Source: Theileria orientalis strain Shintoku
Lineage: Eukaryota; Apicomplexa; Aconoidasida; Piroplasmida; Theileriidae
Assembly (NCBI RefSeq): GCF_000740895.1
Contig: NC_025260.1
Coordinates: 2,584,001-2,648,000, forward strand
Length of the DNA stretch: 64,000 nucleotides
Direction of reading: 5' to 3'
Position numbers and translations under genes: made by a program. How positions within the stretch are numbered: the first letter of the stretch is position 1; every line of letters begins with the position of its first letter. The notes beneath the pieces were generated by a model, which saw only the letters and a program-made list of their open reading frames with translations, searched no databases and was not told the origin of the DNA. Positions 1 through 12,180 of this stretch are shown here, piece by piece.

Positions 1-1962
1 CTTGATGTCGGACTCGTCGTTGATGCACTGCTTGGAAACGTCGTTGAGGACTACAGCCGTAAAGCCAGCCCTCCCAGACAATATCGAGTTCGTAAGTATG
101 CCGCTGTCAACAGCATCCTCAGCAAAGGCCTTGTCCCTTAGAAGGAGGTTGGCGCAGCTCAAAATAACCGACTCCCCGAACCTGGACAATAGGTCCTCGG
201 ACTTCTTCAAGTACGGGGATACCAGGTTCCTGTTCCCTCTTATCATCTGGTCAGTGAAGTTTTTGAGCCATTTCAAGTCGTGCTTGACCATGTACTCTTG
301 GGAAGGCACGATGTGCACCGAAATCTTCTTGACAACTTGCCTTATGACTGACACGAGGTTGTGGTACTGGTCTTTGCTATAGAGTGTCACGCACAGTGAC
401 TCCTGTTTCCTCGCAAATGCGGCCCTTGATTTATAGGATTCTGCCGTTTTCGGCGGATTGAAGTTAAATACGTGCGACACATCCTCGAAGATCGACCCAT
501 AAACTGAGTTGTCTGTCGCTATCATGATGGGCTTCGAGCCGTTATTGAAGGACGAGATCGATTTGGCCCGCTCATACACGTTCAAGTGCCTTCCCAGATA
601 CACGCACAGGTTAGAGAACTCCTGGGTGTTCGCCAGCTTCGTCAACTGTTTCCTGTTAGACACGAAAATGATGCACTTCGACTTCGAAGTCGGTTTCTTG
701 AGGCACGGCGGCAGCGCCTGGGTGTGCATGAAGGTGGGAAGGTCCAGGTACGCGTACACCAGGTTTCTCAGCACCGCCACTCTGTCGTACTTCTCTCCCT
801 TCGACACCTTGCATATCGAGTGCTCAATATTTCTATTCTCCAGGCTCTCCTCTGACTCCAAATTGATGACCTTTGCCTGGCCGAAATCCGAGTCCACTTT
901 CAACACGTCTGTTCTATCGTCGGAAATTAACCTCTGCTTAGTGCCTACAGAAATCATGATCTCTTAAAACATACCGAATTTAAAGTCATAGAGTGCATAA
1001 TTTGACAAATTGGTTCTTGAAAACTCAGGGAACTTATCGCCCAGTGAACTAACCAAACATACAATGTGAAAATCTTTACTGCATTCCAAATCACTCATAT
1101 TAATATTTTTCGAATCTCTAATGACCTTTAAGTTGCGATTGAAAACGTTATAGTCCTCTAAGTCTGAGAAGTCGTCAAATAATAGGCATGAGACTCCTGA
1201 AAGAAGAACCAAATTCGTCCTCCCTGTTCCCCTCAGCAGGAAGTTATGTGATGCAACAATGATATCGTACTGGCCTTTCCTTGAGAGTTCAGTTCTATTC
1301 AGACATTTGCTGAAAAAATCTTTAGAAGCTGGGACAAAATCATGTCCGATTTTACTGGAATCCCTGAGATGAGCACTGGACTCATCAAGTACCAAACACT
1401 TCACTGATGCGTCAATTCCCAGAAGTAAATTTGATACTTTGTGGCAACTATTCCCAGAGCACAAAACCAGCAATGAACCCTTGGGATGCGATGAGGACGA
1501 ACCCCTGTATTTGTGAGAATAGATGTACAACAGTGGGATCAACGCGCCCATCGACTGACCCAAACCTGGTTCATTATATAAAACCAACCTCAGGAAGTTT
1601 GTATATGTTGTTGAATCAGAATTTACCAGTATATTGTCGGTTAACAACTTCAATATTACATATTGAAACAGCTTTAAGTCTTTGATTCCTACAGACTTTA
1701 AACTATTAACATAGCCTGAGGGCAGTGGAAGATGTGTAAAGTCCACCCTTTTGTCATTGAGATGATGTGCAATAGAATAAGATTTATATTTACAAAAATT
1801 AAATGGTGAATGAGAAATCAATGAAGAAGGTTTGGTATAGTATCCAAATTTGTTTAGAATATTGGAATCCTTTGAAATATAGGTAGAATAATAATTAACG
1901 GTAAGGATTCTTTTAAAAAACCTGCGATTTAAAGGAAATAAAATGACTGAGTTGTTAATCAT
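1..1962 (-). CDS. Degenerate DEAD-box RNA helicase-like protein, 3' end off the window
   Basis: Two exons are visible: 1962-975 and 944 to the window edge, joined by a 30-nt GT-AG intron (945-974) that removes an in-frame stop. About 644 residues are in the window. The fold order of a DEAD-box helicase can be followed. A motif I-like EPGLGQSM lies at residues 131-138, FDDFSD (DEAD position) near 262-267, and VSSLG (SAT position) near 304-308. After the intron come FVSNRKQL (motif IV-like), IMIATDNSVYG (motif V-like) and FNFNPPKTAESYKSRAAF where HRxGRxxR is expected. The Walker lysine, the DEAD glutamate and the motif VI arginines are not in canonical form, so ATPase activity is doubtful. The basic N-terminus (RRFFKRIL) would suit an organelle presequence, which is inference. 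Related mitochondrial or ribosome-assembly DEAD-box proteins are the closest type; the exact orthologue is not recognised. Confidence 0.7.
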
Positions 1963-2908
1963 GGAACATAACAGTCATTCAGTACTTTGATAAAATATGG
2001 AACAAATCGAGGGTTTTGTTTAAAATTAAAAAATATGTATGCTAAGTAACAGAGTAGAAAATATATAAATACATAATACTGATCATAAATTGTATGGATT
2101 ATAGAAATTTTAAATAAAAAAGGCACCATATTAATAATTAACATATAAACATTTACACTCTTTTTTTATGATATGGAATTTATTTAAGTTATAGAATTTT
2201 GTAATTATAGTCATATTGGACTTTATATTCAATTTATTTGTCACACTATGAACAAATGCTTCAGCTGTTACTATAAACTTGTATAAATGGGTTAAATTCC
2301 TATTAGATGCTCAATGATGATGGGAAATGAGTAGAATATTTTATTTTCAGTAATATACAATAATTTATATTTTACACATCTCGACTTTTATTTGTTAACA
2401 CATTAGTTGGTTTGTCTTCCACTTTCAACTGGATTCTATTTTTAATTAATATATTAAATTTTATTTGATGTGTAAATCAGAATGTGTAATTTTGTAGTTA
2501 TTAAACCGTTATTTATGGTTTGTTTGTTCCCGCACTCCTTTGCATTCAAACGGTCCAGGTATTCCTGTCTACATGATCTCGAAATTCGAGGATTTGTGAA
2601 TATAAACGGTTTATTATTTGTAATATAATTTATAAGTAATTATATATTTTAATGGTTTGATCTAATTTATATATATCGATAATAATTGGTCGATTTATAA
2701 AGAGTTAGACATTAATGTGTAAAATTCGCCTATTATACAAATAAATCGTTTAAAAATATTTGTTTAGTGTATATTATTAGTCACAAGTAAATTGTTTTAT
2801 CAAATGTTAGTGTTAAATTAAAAGAAGATAGAAACAAAAAAGTTTCAACCTTAAATTATCACACATGGAATATTATAGTAAAATAATTGAGCTAATTTAT
2901 TAACAAAA
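1963..2908. other. AT-rich intergenic spacer between divergent genes
   Basis: This is the shared upstream region of the leftward DEAD-box-like gene and the rightward large secreted-protein gene, so it should hold both promoters. It is very AT-rich. The exception is a short, more balanced island at about 2520-2605, which contains an odd palindrome (CTCGAA-A-TTCGAG). Only short AT-rich open frames are present, and I do not accept any as a gene. Confidence 0.6.
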
Positions 2909-5900
2909 ATGAATAAAATCAGGCTAGAATCTAACGATATAACGTTAGATTGCGAAGAGCCTGTGACTATTGAAGAAAATGGAAATTTTCAATCAATAGG
3001 ATCACACAGGCATTTAAAATATTACAAAGGTTAGTTTGTTTGATATAATAAAATGACATTTCAGGGAAATCAATGACCTCATTCAAAGTTCTACTGATTA
3101 TTCTTTTGTTTTATTTTGTTGGTTTTAGTGAGGCCCATGCTGGGAATCCCATAATGAAAGGGTCGAGGAACGCCGATTTAATGGACAGTTTCGCAGATGT
3201 GGATTTGACCAGGCATAATCCCTTTCAGTTATTTGAAAGTCCAACGAAGAGACCGAGATTTAAGGTGGCCAAACCTCCTAAATCTCGTAGAAAATATCAG
3301 TCTTCAGACTCGGACTCAGATTCAGATTCGGATTCTGATAGTTCTGACTCGAGCGACAGCGATTCGGAAACAACAGACAATAGGCTTTCATCACAGGAAC
3401 CACTTTCCCCGGAAGCAAAAAAGGCCTTTAATTCATCTAAACGCCGCCGTGAAAGGCCGCAACCAAGGCCTCGAGGGTCAAGGGAACAGGCTTTGTCCGG
3501 TCCGTTTGCGAAAAGATTAGCTAGACCTGTCGAGAGTGATGTTACTCCTTTTACACCGCTAAAAGAAAATGCAACTAAAGAAACTCCTCCACAAGAGGAC
3601 AGGACACCTAGGCCTCCTACACAAGAGAGTAACGTAGAAGATCAAGATGATTACCAATTACCAGATTCAACCGGAAAAACTATGCCAAATGAGTCTTCCC
3701 CAGTGGAAAGTACAAATAATGAAACAAATCAACTAGTGGATATACCATACGTAGACAATAATCCATTAGGTCCACCCGCTGAAGAAGGTTCTGTTTTAAA
3801 ACCTGGAAAAAACAGTCTATTTAGAGATTTATCAAATGAAGAGAATCAACAGCAAAGCCCGCCCACAGGAGAGAGTCCATTGGGGAATCAACCTAATTGG
3901 CAAAATCCACTAGAAAATACAGTTCCTCAACCAAACGCATGGGTAAACCCAAATACTCAAGTTAACCCAGAGGTAACCACACCCAAAGAATCTAATCAGG
4001 TTGAAAATCTTCCTAGTGGACCAAACCCAGTAGAAAGCACTGCTACGGGAGCCAATCCAGTTGAAAATGCTCCTAAAGAAGCAACCCCTGTGGAAAACAA
4101 GACGCCCGAATTTACTCCAGTAGAAAGTAATCCAAGTGTTCCGTTGCCTAATAACCCTTTACAAGGAACTACTCCACAATTAAACCCAGTGGGAAGTGCT
4201 CCTACCGTGCCACAACCAAATCCTCCTGTACAAAATAAAAATGCTGAACCGGCCTCAGCAGTGGAAAATACAAACTTGAATGAGAATGCAGCCCCGCCCT
4301 CGGTGGAAAAAACTCCCAAAATGAATGAGTCACCAAGTCTATTTCCAGCTCAAACTCCTAAATCAGATGTGTGGGATGTCACGGAGTCTGTAACAGGCCC
4401 CTCTGCTAACATATTTACCTCAGGCTCAAAGCCAAGTTTCTTTAACAAGAATGAGGTTAAACCAAGCAATGGGCTGACTACTGAAGATGACTTTGACCTC
4501 CAGGAAGTGGAAAGAGTCAACACGAACACAATAGATCCTCGTATAACTCAGCAAATAGATAACGAGTGGTTGAGGAAGCAGAAGCAGTCTCAAATGATAG
4601 GTACACAAATACCAGTAGCAACATCCTACGAGTATAACAGAGCAGCGCACGTGTTGGAACCGAAATTTGAATCGCCAAAGCTTCTAGGTGGTATAATACA
4701 GACGCTTACCGACAAGGAATCGAAGCTGCGTAGAATGGAGAAGAGGAAGCTTAAAATACAGCACGACCTTAACCTGTATATATCGAAGGAATCGGCTAAC
4801 GTGGTTAACATGTTGAACAACGGAGAAGTAAACAAGCTGCAGAAGGTGCACCCACTGGTGTACATGAGGTTGCAGGAGGTGTTTCAGACACAGCACGCCC
4901 TGGACGCAGTGGTGAAAAAGGACGGAGAAAAGGTGAAGAAGTACGACAAGAGCTGGTACCTGAACTCGACACCAACAGCTAAAGCGAGTTTCATAGAGGA
5001 GATAAGAAGGTATTCAAAGGACACGGATCTGTACGGAAAGTTTAATAGACCTAAGAAGGTAGACGAGAGCAAAGAGAATGTGTACAAAAAGTTGGAGCTG
5101 TTCCACAACGACTACATTTGCCAGAGAGTAGTCCGAGAGAATCAGTACTCACAGAAGGTTCTTAGGTCCCTTGAACAGCAGTCAGGTCTCTACGTGGCGC
5201 CATTTTACCACAACGTTGTGCCAGGGCTGGGAAACCTGTGGCTGATGAAAAACTTTGAAAAATACTACATGGAGGCAGTGAGATCGAAAGTGACGACGTT
5301 TGGAAAGATAGCACCGCTCCTGGTTGGAAAGTTCATGCTCATGGTAGAAAACGGAACCATACTGCCATCTACACCGAGTTCACAAGTAGCAATCCACGCG
5401 TTAACAATAATGCTGGCTCTGATCATGGACGGAGTGAAGGAGCCTTCGATGTTCCTTGGAAAGAATAAATTCTACGGATTCATGTCACTGTGTGACTCGA
5501 ACTGCGTAGACCTGATCTTCGAGGAGAAGGGTAAAAAGGATGATTTGGCTTCGAAGCAAGTAGAGTTCCTGAAGTGGGTGTTGACGTTCCACTCTGAGGA
5601 TTTGATACTTATAGACACTTACGCACAGAGAATAGTGCTGAATAACATGTATGCAGTGACTAGAGAGGACATATACAGAACGTCGCCAAGGAACATACAA
5701 CTGAGAATACAGTCGGAATTTTCATCTCCATCTAGAGGCAGGAGAGGGTCGTTCCTAGAACTAAAAGAGGAAGATAAAGACAAAGATGAGGATGGAGAGA
5801 CTACAGATGACAGCAAGGGTTCTGATTCATTTGTGGAATTGGAGAGTGAGTTGACGAATAACCGTGAAGCGGAACTGAGAGATTATAACAGAAGGTTGTT

Positions 5901-8817
5901 AGAAGAACATGGAGAAAAAAAGAGACAGGAGTACAGGAAGATGCAACTAGAAAAGGTACTGGAACAGCAAAGGAAAGAAGTGCAAAAACAGCAGGAAGCT
6001 AAGGAAAATGACGCGTTCCAAAAGGCAATGAAGGAAAGGGAGAGGATACTGAAGATGGCAGAAGAGAGAGCGTCTAAACCAAAAGCTAGAGAAGATTCAT
6101 CAGGGGAAAAAACGTTATTTGTAAAGGAGGATCACCAAAACAGGGAAGAAGAGGAAAAGGAAAAAGAAAGGGAGGAAAAAAAGTCGAACGATGATAGAAG
6201 CGTATATGAAAACGTAAAGAGTAAATTTGATTCACTGGGATCAACATATGACCTGTTCCTGAAAAGATTCATGAGCGGATACCACGCACCGGGAAAGGGA
6301 GTGGATTCAGACGGGACATCGCAGGAAATAGTGCCATTTCACGTGTTTGTGCCATCGAATAAGCCATCAGGAGGATACGATGGGCAATTTTTGGACGTGG
6401 TGCAGACGTTGACAGATTTGGTGAATCTGGCACACAACGACTGTAACGCATACTACCACAGCCTGAATACGTTCATGATGATAAGAACGATTCACGGAGC
6501 AGTACACTCATTTGAGTCAGGGAAGACGAAGAAACTCAGTAGTTCGAGAACACTGGGATCGCTGTTCAGGTGGCTGAACACGGACTCAAATAGATACCTA
6601 TCGCATGTACCAAAAAAATACCTACCATTCACATCACTATCGCTGCAACTGCTGTTCTTTTTCCAAGAATTAGTTGAAAGTTACAACTACAGCGTGTCGA
6701 ATTACCTGACGAACTTCTTCAGATCGTTATCAAAAAAGAAGTCGAACAGGTCGTTCAAGAGGCCTAGAAGATTCTCGAGCCTGAACCGAGGCCTGGACAC
6801 ATACGTGATATACGATCAGAGCAACTACAAGGCCTCGCTGGAGACGCTGAAGGAACTGGTGGACATGTTCAAGGACAAGTTCCTGTCGAAGCCCTCAATA
6901 CCCTCACCAATAATACAGTACATGTCAGTGTTCATAGGACTGTGGGCGCAATCAGACTCTGAGAAGTTCACGCTGTCTGAGAGAGGATCGCAAAGGGCGA
7001 AGAAGATGTTCCTTCTGGCGTTCCTGTCAAACCAGACGAGTCTAGCAGACATGGCGACGAAGATGGTGCTGAACAACTGCAAAGGACTGAGCACACTGCA
7101 CCTGGGCTGCGTGTCGAGAGTGTCCTCTAACAACAGGGACTGCAAGCAGATATCAGTAAAAGTGAAGCAAAGCAAGCTTCGCAACATCTTCAGAATAATA
7201 GAGTCTACATCAATAGATCCTCTGGACGTGATCAGAATCGCATCAGATACTTGTAGGAGGTGCGCGGCCAATCTGTCGGTAAGGCCGCACGTGGGAGCAC
7301 CAGTGGTGAGTTACCTGGAGTTGGAAGAGAAGGACTCGGAAGACGAAAGTTCCGATAGCTCATCCGACTCTGAGGACTCTGACGAGAACAGGGCCACTGA
7401 CAAGGAGTCAAATAAGAAATCGGATAAGGAGAATAAGGCTGACAAGGAGGGCAAGGAAGATCAAGGAGAGACCCCAGCGAATCCAAAAGGTGGTTCTACT
7501 GACACATCTAAGAAGAAGCCCGAAAAGGAAAAGACACCAGAGGAGGAAATGGAGCTGCCGCACTTTGTTGATAGACTGATGCTCCACTCAGAAATAACAC
7601 ACAGGGTTCACTGTTACGAGACGAGGAAGGAGGTGGTGAAGGCAATGATAACAGCACTGTCGGCAGCGAAAGACGAGATGGATGCAAAGCAGATAGTGAC
7701 AAACGTGTTTGCCCAGTACAGAACAATCGAGGTGGTGCAGGCCGGAATGGCGAGCAGCATACACAGACTGATATGCCCATACATGATCGACGCGCCCGAT
7801 TCAGTGAGGGTGCCTCTGCAGACGAGCATAATAAAGTACGCAGTCAACAAGGTGGCCAAGAAGGCGAGCCTCGACCTGAATTTCAAGGACATGTTCAAGG
7901 GGCTGAGGAGTAGGGCCGAAGTGCTGTTGCCAACGCCAGACGGGTACGGCCCCCTTCCAGATATAGCGGGCTGCGTGTTCGTGGGATCGAGAAAGTACAA
8001 CGGAGTGTACTTCGCAGGAGGATACGCACCCTTCCCGAAGATAGAAAAGCCCACAAACATATTGTTGAAACCGGGAGAGGGGCGCCTGGTGTACGACGGA
8101 GACAACTTCGTGCCGGAGCTGAGAGCTCTGAGCGACGTGTCTGACCTGCAGTCAATCAACGTGGTACACGAGAGAGACTTCGACAGGTACGTGTACCAGG
8201 TGAACGGAAAAAAGGGGCCTGTGATGGTGACCGAGCGCAAGTTCGCACTCGAGTACCCGAACTTCGTGGTGAGAGCCCACGTGATGGTGACGGCGAAGGC
8301 GCTGATGAAAATGGGCTTCGACATGGGAAGAGTGATATGGTGCGGAGACAGGTACGGCTGGGTGGCAGACTTCGTGCTGAGCGACGTGGTCCCAGTGTCA
8401 GACATACCAGTATACAACGGCCACTATTGGCTGTTGGCATCGCAATTGAGTGTGAAGGACCTAGTGGGCTCAGTGCCTGTGAGGTTCGTCAACGAAAAGT
8501 ACAGACAGCCCACAGCAGTCTCAGTGTCACTGGACGAGGACGAGGAGCACCTGGGCGACAAGCCCGTGAGGGCACTGAACGTGGAAATAAGAGCCAGCGG
8601 AAAGAAGGTCGCCGAGCTCAAGGGCCACGGCAGCGAAAGCGAAGAGTCTCTGAACGACGAGGAAGAGGAGGTCGCCGAGCTGCTGATGAGTTCGGGCGGG
8701 GACAGCGTGAGCGCGACGCCGGGCGCAGTGAAGTCCGTGCGGAGCGCCGTGTTTAACCCCGAGAACCACAAGCTGACGCTGGACCTGGACATGCCAGACT
8801 TCGTCTTTTCTGGCTAG
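2909..8817 (+). CDS. Very large secreted or membrane-anchored protein, family not recognised
   Basis: The main exon reads from ATG 3073 to TAG 8817 (1914 residues). An upstream exon, 2909-3029, joins it in frame through a 35-nt GT-AG intron (3030-3064) and adds 40 codons plus a shared Gly codon. This puts the hydrophobic segment (VLLIILLFYFVGFSEA) near residues 48-64. If translation starts at 3073 it is a normal N-terminal signal peptide; with the longer start it is a recessed signal or signal anchor. In order come an Asp/Ser tract, a basic-acidic linker, a long Pro/Asn/Val/Glu-rich degenerate repeat region, a helical region with few hydrophobic runs, a charged coiled-coil segment (nt about 5760-6180), a second acidic tract (nt about 7320-7540) and a more globular C-terminal 400 residues. 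No C-terminal transmembrane helix is obvious. Size, leader and layout suit a secreted rhoptry or micronemal-type protein, but I cannot assign it to a family. Confidence 0.8.
3295..3380 (+). repeat. Asp/Ser tract in the large secreted protein
   Basis: The coding DNA is a run of alternating TCN/GAY codons giving (SD)n followed by mixed SSDSSDSD, an acidic, potentially heavily phosphorylated low-complexity tract close to the mature N-terminus. A related but shorter acidic Ser/Asp/Glu block recurs at about 7320-7400. Confidence 0.85.
3860..4330 (+). repeat. Degenerate Asn-Pro-Val-Glu repeats
   Basis: A unit close to (N/T)PVE(N/S)xPxxx recurs roughly every 10-12 residues, for example NPVESTATGA, NPVENAPKEA, TPVENKTPEF and TPVESNPSV. 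The copies have diverged at both protein and DNA level, so this is an old tandem expansion rather than a recent microsatellite. It is predicted to be disordered. Confidence 0.75.
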
Positions 8818-8976
8818 AGGTAGCCGTGGAGAAAAAATTTAATTTATTGAAACACTACCACTTGTTAGTACATACATGTATCAGATTCCACAATTAGAAT
8901 AGTTAGATATAAAGATGTTTACGATATTACTCTAACTCGGGGATTCAACAACTACTGGGTAAAGCAGGTGGTAGAG

Positions 8977-10235
8977 TCAATACTTGGGCTTCAAGTGGCC
9001 GTTCATGAATAGGGAAAGGGCCATCCTTCCGTAAACGTAGCCTGAGTTTGAAAACTTGAGAGCCTGTAGATTGTCGTCGTACTGCTGCCCGGTGATGACG
9101 CCCTGGCTTATTTTAAGGCTGAGAATCTCCCTCCAAAATTTTTGCCCTGAAAAAAGTTGAGGCCGACAAAAGGTACCTGTGACGGTGTCGAATTCAGGGT
9201 GAATCTGAATGGCCACAATGAAGGTCTTCGACCTGTTCCCGATCAAAAGTCCCACGAAAGGAACCTTGTCTAGTGAAGAGATGGCGATGGGAACCATGTC
9301 GGAGAGACTTTCGTATAATTCGGTGCGATCAATGTAAGAAAGGTCCCCGAAATCGATGCTGTCGACGTTTGGCAAGGAAGTTACAATGTCATTGTGAGAG
9401 AATGCCCCAAGCATGGAATCCATCGATTTTTTAATAACTAAAAGAAAGTAAAAACAATAAAAATACCTGGAGCAGCTTTTTCAGAGGCTTCGGACTCAAC
9501 AAAGTGCCCGTTGGCAACTTTCGAGTTGTTGTTCAAAGAATCTTTATTGTTAGCGAAGCCATTCGTCGTTGAGTGATTAGGTGTGTGAAGGTTGTGATTT
9601 GCGCCATCGGCGTCTAAATCGGAGTCAAATAGCCTAAGGGCCTTGTCGTCACTAAAAGCAAAGGTTATGTGTGCGAAAGTACTTGTAGAAGTCCTCAATA
9701 AAAGGCCTAAAGAAGGGAAGCGCCCTGTCGCTCAACTTATACAAAAATCCTCCGAAGTTGAACCCGTGAGGCGAAGGCTCGCAGGAGGAGCCAAAGGCCT
9801 GAAAAGATTAAAAAATGGAGAAAGTACCTGAGACAAAATCTGAAATCCGAAGCAAATCCCGAAAATGGGAATTTGATTCACGTAGCACAGTCTAATGGTG
9901 TGCCGGAGCTTATCCATCCAGGGCTTATTGTCCCTGGTTCTTGAAAAACTCCCGCTGATGACAATCCCTAAGGGAATTTGAGAAACTGAGAACGTACCGT
10001 GGTGTTTCTTTATTTCGTCCATTTTGGGGATGCCGGCGGTTATAATGTTGACTTCCTTGAATTTAAGGACCGGCTTCACGTCAAAGGTCTCGGAGACTTT
10101 CGATAGCCAATGCTCTATGGCTATGGCGTACCTGTGTTTGAACGTTGCGTTCTCGCACGTCACAAAAATCTAAGGGTCGTTGTTTAACTTAAAGCAACTT
10201 ACCAAGATGTTTAATTCTGGAATGTCCTGCTTCAT
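8977..10235 (-). CDS. Class I glutamine amidotransferase-like protein
   Basis: Five exons, 10235-10203, 10169-9828, 9798-9683, 9651-9467 and 9437-8977, give 378 residues with all junction phases consistent; the introns are 29-33 nt. The product has the GATase1 hydrolase triad. The nucleophile Cys117 lies in GICFGFQIL, and His305/Glu307 lie in IQIHPEF. VISGS with a following aspartate and a conserved tryptophan (near residues 83-95), and SHND before the distal half, resemble the stand-alone GMP-synthase-like or gamma-glutamyl-peptidase-like branch rather than CTP or carbamoyl-phosphate synthetase. No synthetase domain follows, so it either acts alone or supplies ammonia to a partner. Exon 4 carries an Asn/His/Asp-rich insert of about 60 residues between the Cys and His/Glu halves, unusual for the family. 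The substrate is not predictable. Confidence 0.85.
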
Positions 10236-10654
10236 TTGTTATAAATGGGTTTTTAAGTTTAAATTATCTTCAGGTTATGTTTCAGCATAATAGAGGTGAA
10301 TTTCATATTTTGGTTGGTTGAAAAAATACAAATAAAGACGCACGAATAAAAAAACTGTTTTAGAACTACGGGACGGTTAACTTCCGCCTGAATAATACAA
10401 ATAAACAAAATGTTCTCAAACCACCATCATTCAGGGAAGATGCGTGTTGAGTTTAGCGCCACACAACAGGAAAATAAAATTACGAATTAAATACACATGT
10501 GAGTTTACAATGATGAAAATTAGTGTAGAGTTAAAGTGTTTGGTCGTCTATCCTCCGTTAAATTAAACGACGTTTTCTAACTCTGCGATTGGGTTTACTA
10601 CTGGTGATTCCGCCTCAATTTTCTGTATCCTCTTGCAATCCCTCCCTAGAAAGC
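10236..10654. other. Intergenic spacer
   Basis: This holds the upstream region of the amidotransferase gene and the 3' flank of the first MFS transporter gene, both leftward. It is AT-rich and I see no further gene or clear regulatory motif. Confidence 0.6.
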
Positions 10655-12180
10655 TCAGTAAAACTCTTTAAACTTACAGTACGTAAAACACAATATGTTA
10701 TATATAATGAACACCACTCCCGTGCAAACCAGGGAGACAATTGATATCGAATAGCGCAGAGCGTCTGAGTTTTTTCTCATGAGCGCTATGGGCATGTCAA
10801 CCACGTCCAGCGTCGTCTGTTCGAAGCCGAACCCGAACTCTCTTATGTACGCCAACAGACGGTTGAAAATTACTGCGCTTGCCACTCCGGATAAGCACCT
10901 TATCTGTTAAATTGATGTAAGAGTCCCTGAACTTACTATAGATATTGCCGAGGATTGAAACGTTTTCGGGACGACGTTGGCCAGCAGTGTTCTGTCGACG
11001 CAGCTGACGGTCATGAACGTCATTCCATTAATGAAAAGCGACACTGCCAGCAGTGGAAAGAGCTTATGCACATTGTCAAAGTTAACCCAGAAAAATGCGA
11101 TACAGAAGGTTATAACTCTAATGATTACGTTTAAATTTCCTACAGTGTCCATATACAATCCGTGAACGTACCAAACAGAATCAGCCCGTACTTGGGGGAC
11201 TTTTTGTTGAAGTAATCTGACACGAACCCTCCTATCACTCCTCCCACGATTCCTCCTATAATGACTATTCCAACCGTGAGTCCAGACTTCGTGTTGGACA
11301 GTCCCATGTATTGCAGCAGCAGGGTCACGAAGCTGAACGACACGAACGGTCCGTCCGTGAAGAAGTTCTACAACAGCGTTAAACTATAACCCGACCTACC
11401 AGGAACACCATCAGTATCGATGTGGCGTTGCTGAGCGACTCCTTGAACATGCGGTACATGTAGTAGACGAAGTTGTACGCCCTCGTCTTTATTGTTACTT
11501 GTTCCACTGACAGCTCCTCTTTCTTCGGGTTCAGGTTCGGGATGAGCAGTACCACCGGCGAGAGCACCAGCGACACTGCCCCGAAGATGTACAGGCAGAA
11601 CCTCCAGCCCATGATCCCTCCGTATTTAATTGTGGAGTACGTGGTGACCGTGATCGAGGATGCGAGTCTCGCAGCGCACATCACCGAGTGCATAACTCCG
11701 AATCCGATTCCAAAATGGTTCCTGAGCTGCGTCACTATGTACTTCTGGCTGGAGGGCGTGACGCTTCCCATCATCGCTCCGTTTAAAACGCGGAGTATCA
11801 GTATCTGAGTGCGAATGAGTTGGAAATATACTTACGAAGGAGTAGTTTGATATTCCGCCCAGAATGATAGATATTATTCCAGATAGAGCGACTCCCACAA
11901 GCATGATGTACTTGAGTTCGACTTTGTCCGATAAGGCTCCCCAGACCGGGATGAAACCGACCAGTCCCAGGCTCTCAGCGGTTGCAAAATTGCTAATATC
12001 TATTGGGGAAAGGCCCAGGGAGATCTCAAGGGCCCTCATGGATGAGGGGAGCACCTGCAGGTTAAAATATTCAATAAAGTTCGCGACATTGAACATGGAA
12101 AAAATGAAAGATTTGCTATTTAAAACACGATTTCGGGCCTTCTTTTGGCCCTTGACATCTTTATTTAAATCATACTCCAT
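10655..12180 (-). CDS. Major facilitator superfamily transporter, paralogue A
   Basis: Five exons, 12180-11836, 11804-11400, 11367-11172, 11139-10937 and 10903-10655, give 465 residues; the introns are 31-33 nt. The protein is strongly hydrophobic and fits the MFS 12-helix plan. The TM2-TM3 loop signature appears as WGALSDKVELKY. It is followed by RVLNGAMMGS (TM4) and a second-half counterpart, GGVIGGFVSDYFNKK, which is the matching loop between TM8 and TM9. The N-terminal tail is short and basic. The overall pattern resembles the spinster-like and organic-anion branch, but the substrate cannot be read from sequence. It lies directly downstream of a paralogue on the same strand with the same intron positions, so the pair arose by tandem duplication. 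The subcellular membrane is unknown; no signal peptide is expected. Confidence 0.87.

Noticed and set aside
1959..2144. 61-codon frame upstream of the DEAD-like gene (complement)
   Set aside because: Composition equals the AT-rich spacer, residues are mostly Phe/Ile/Tyr/Leu, and it overlaps the start of the accepted gene.
7614..8417. 267-codon frame on the complement inside the large secreted-protein gene
   Set aside because: It is the mirror of a GC-rich coding frame with few stops; the plus strand has a continuous frame with consistent codon use.
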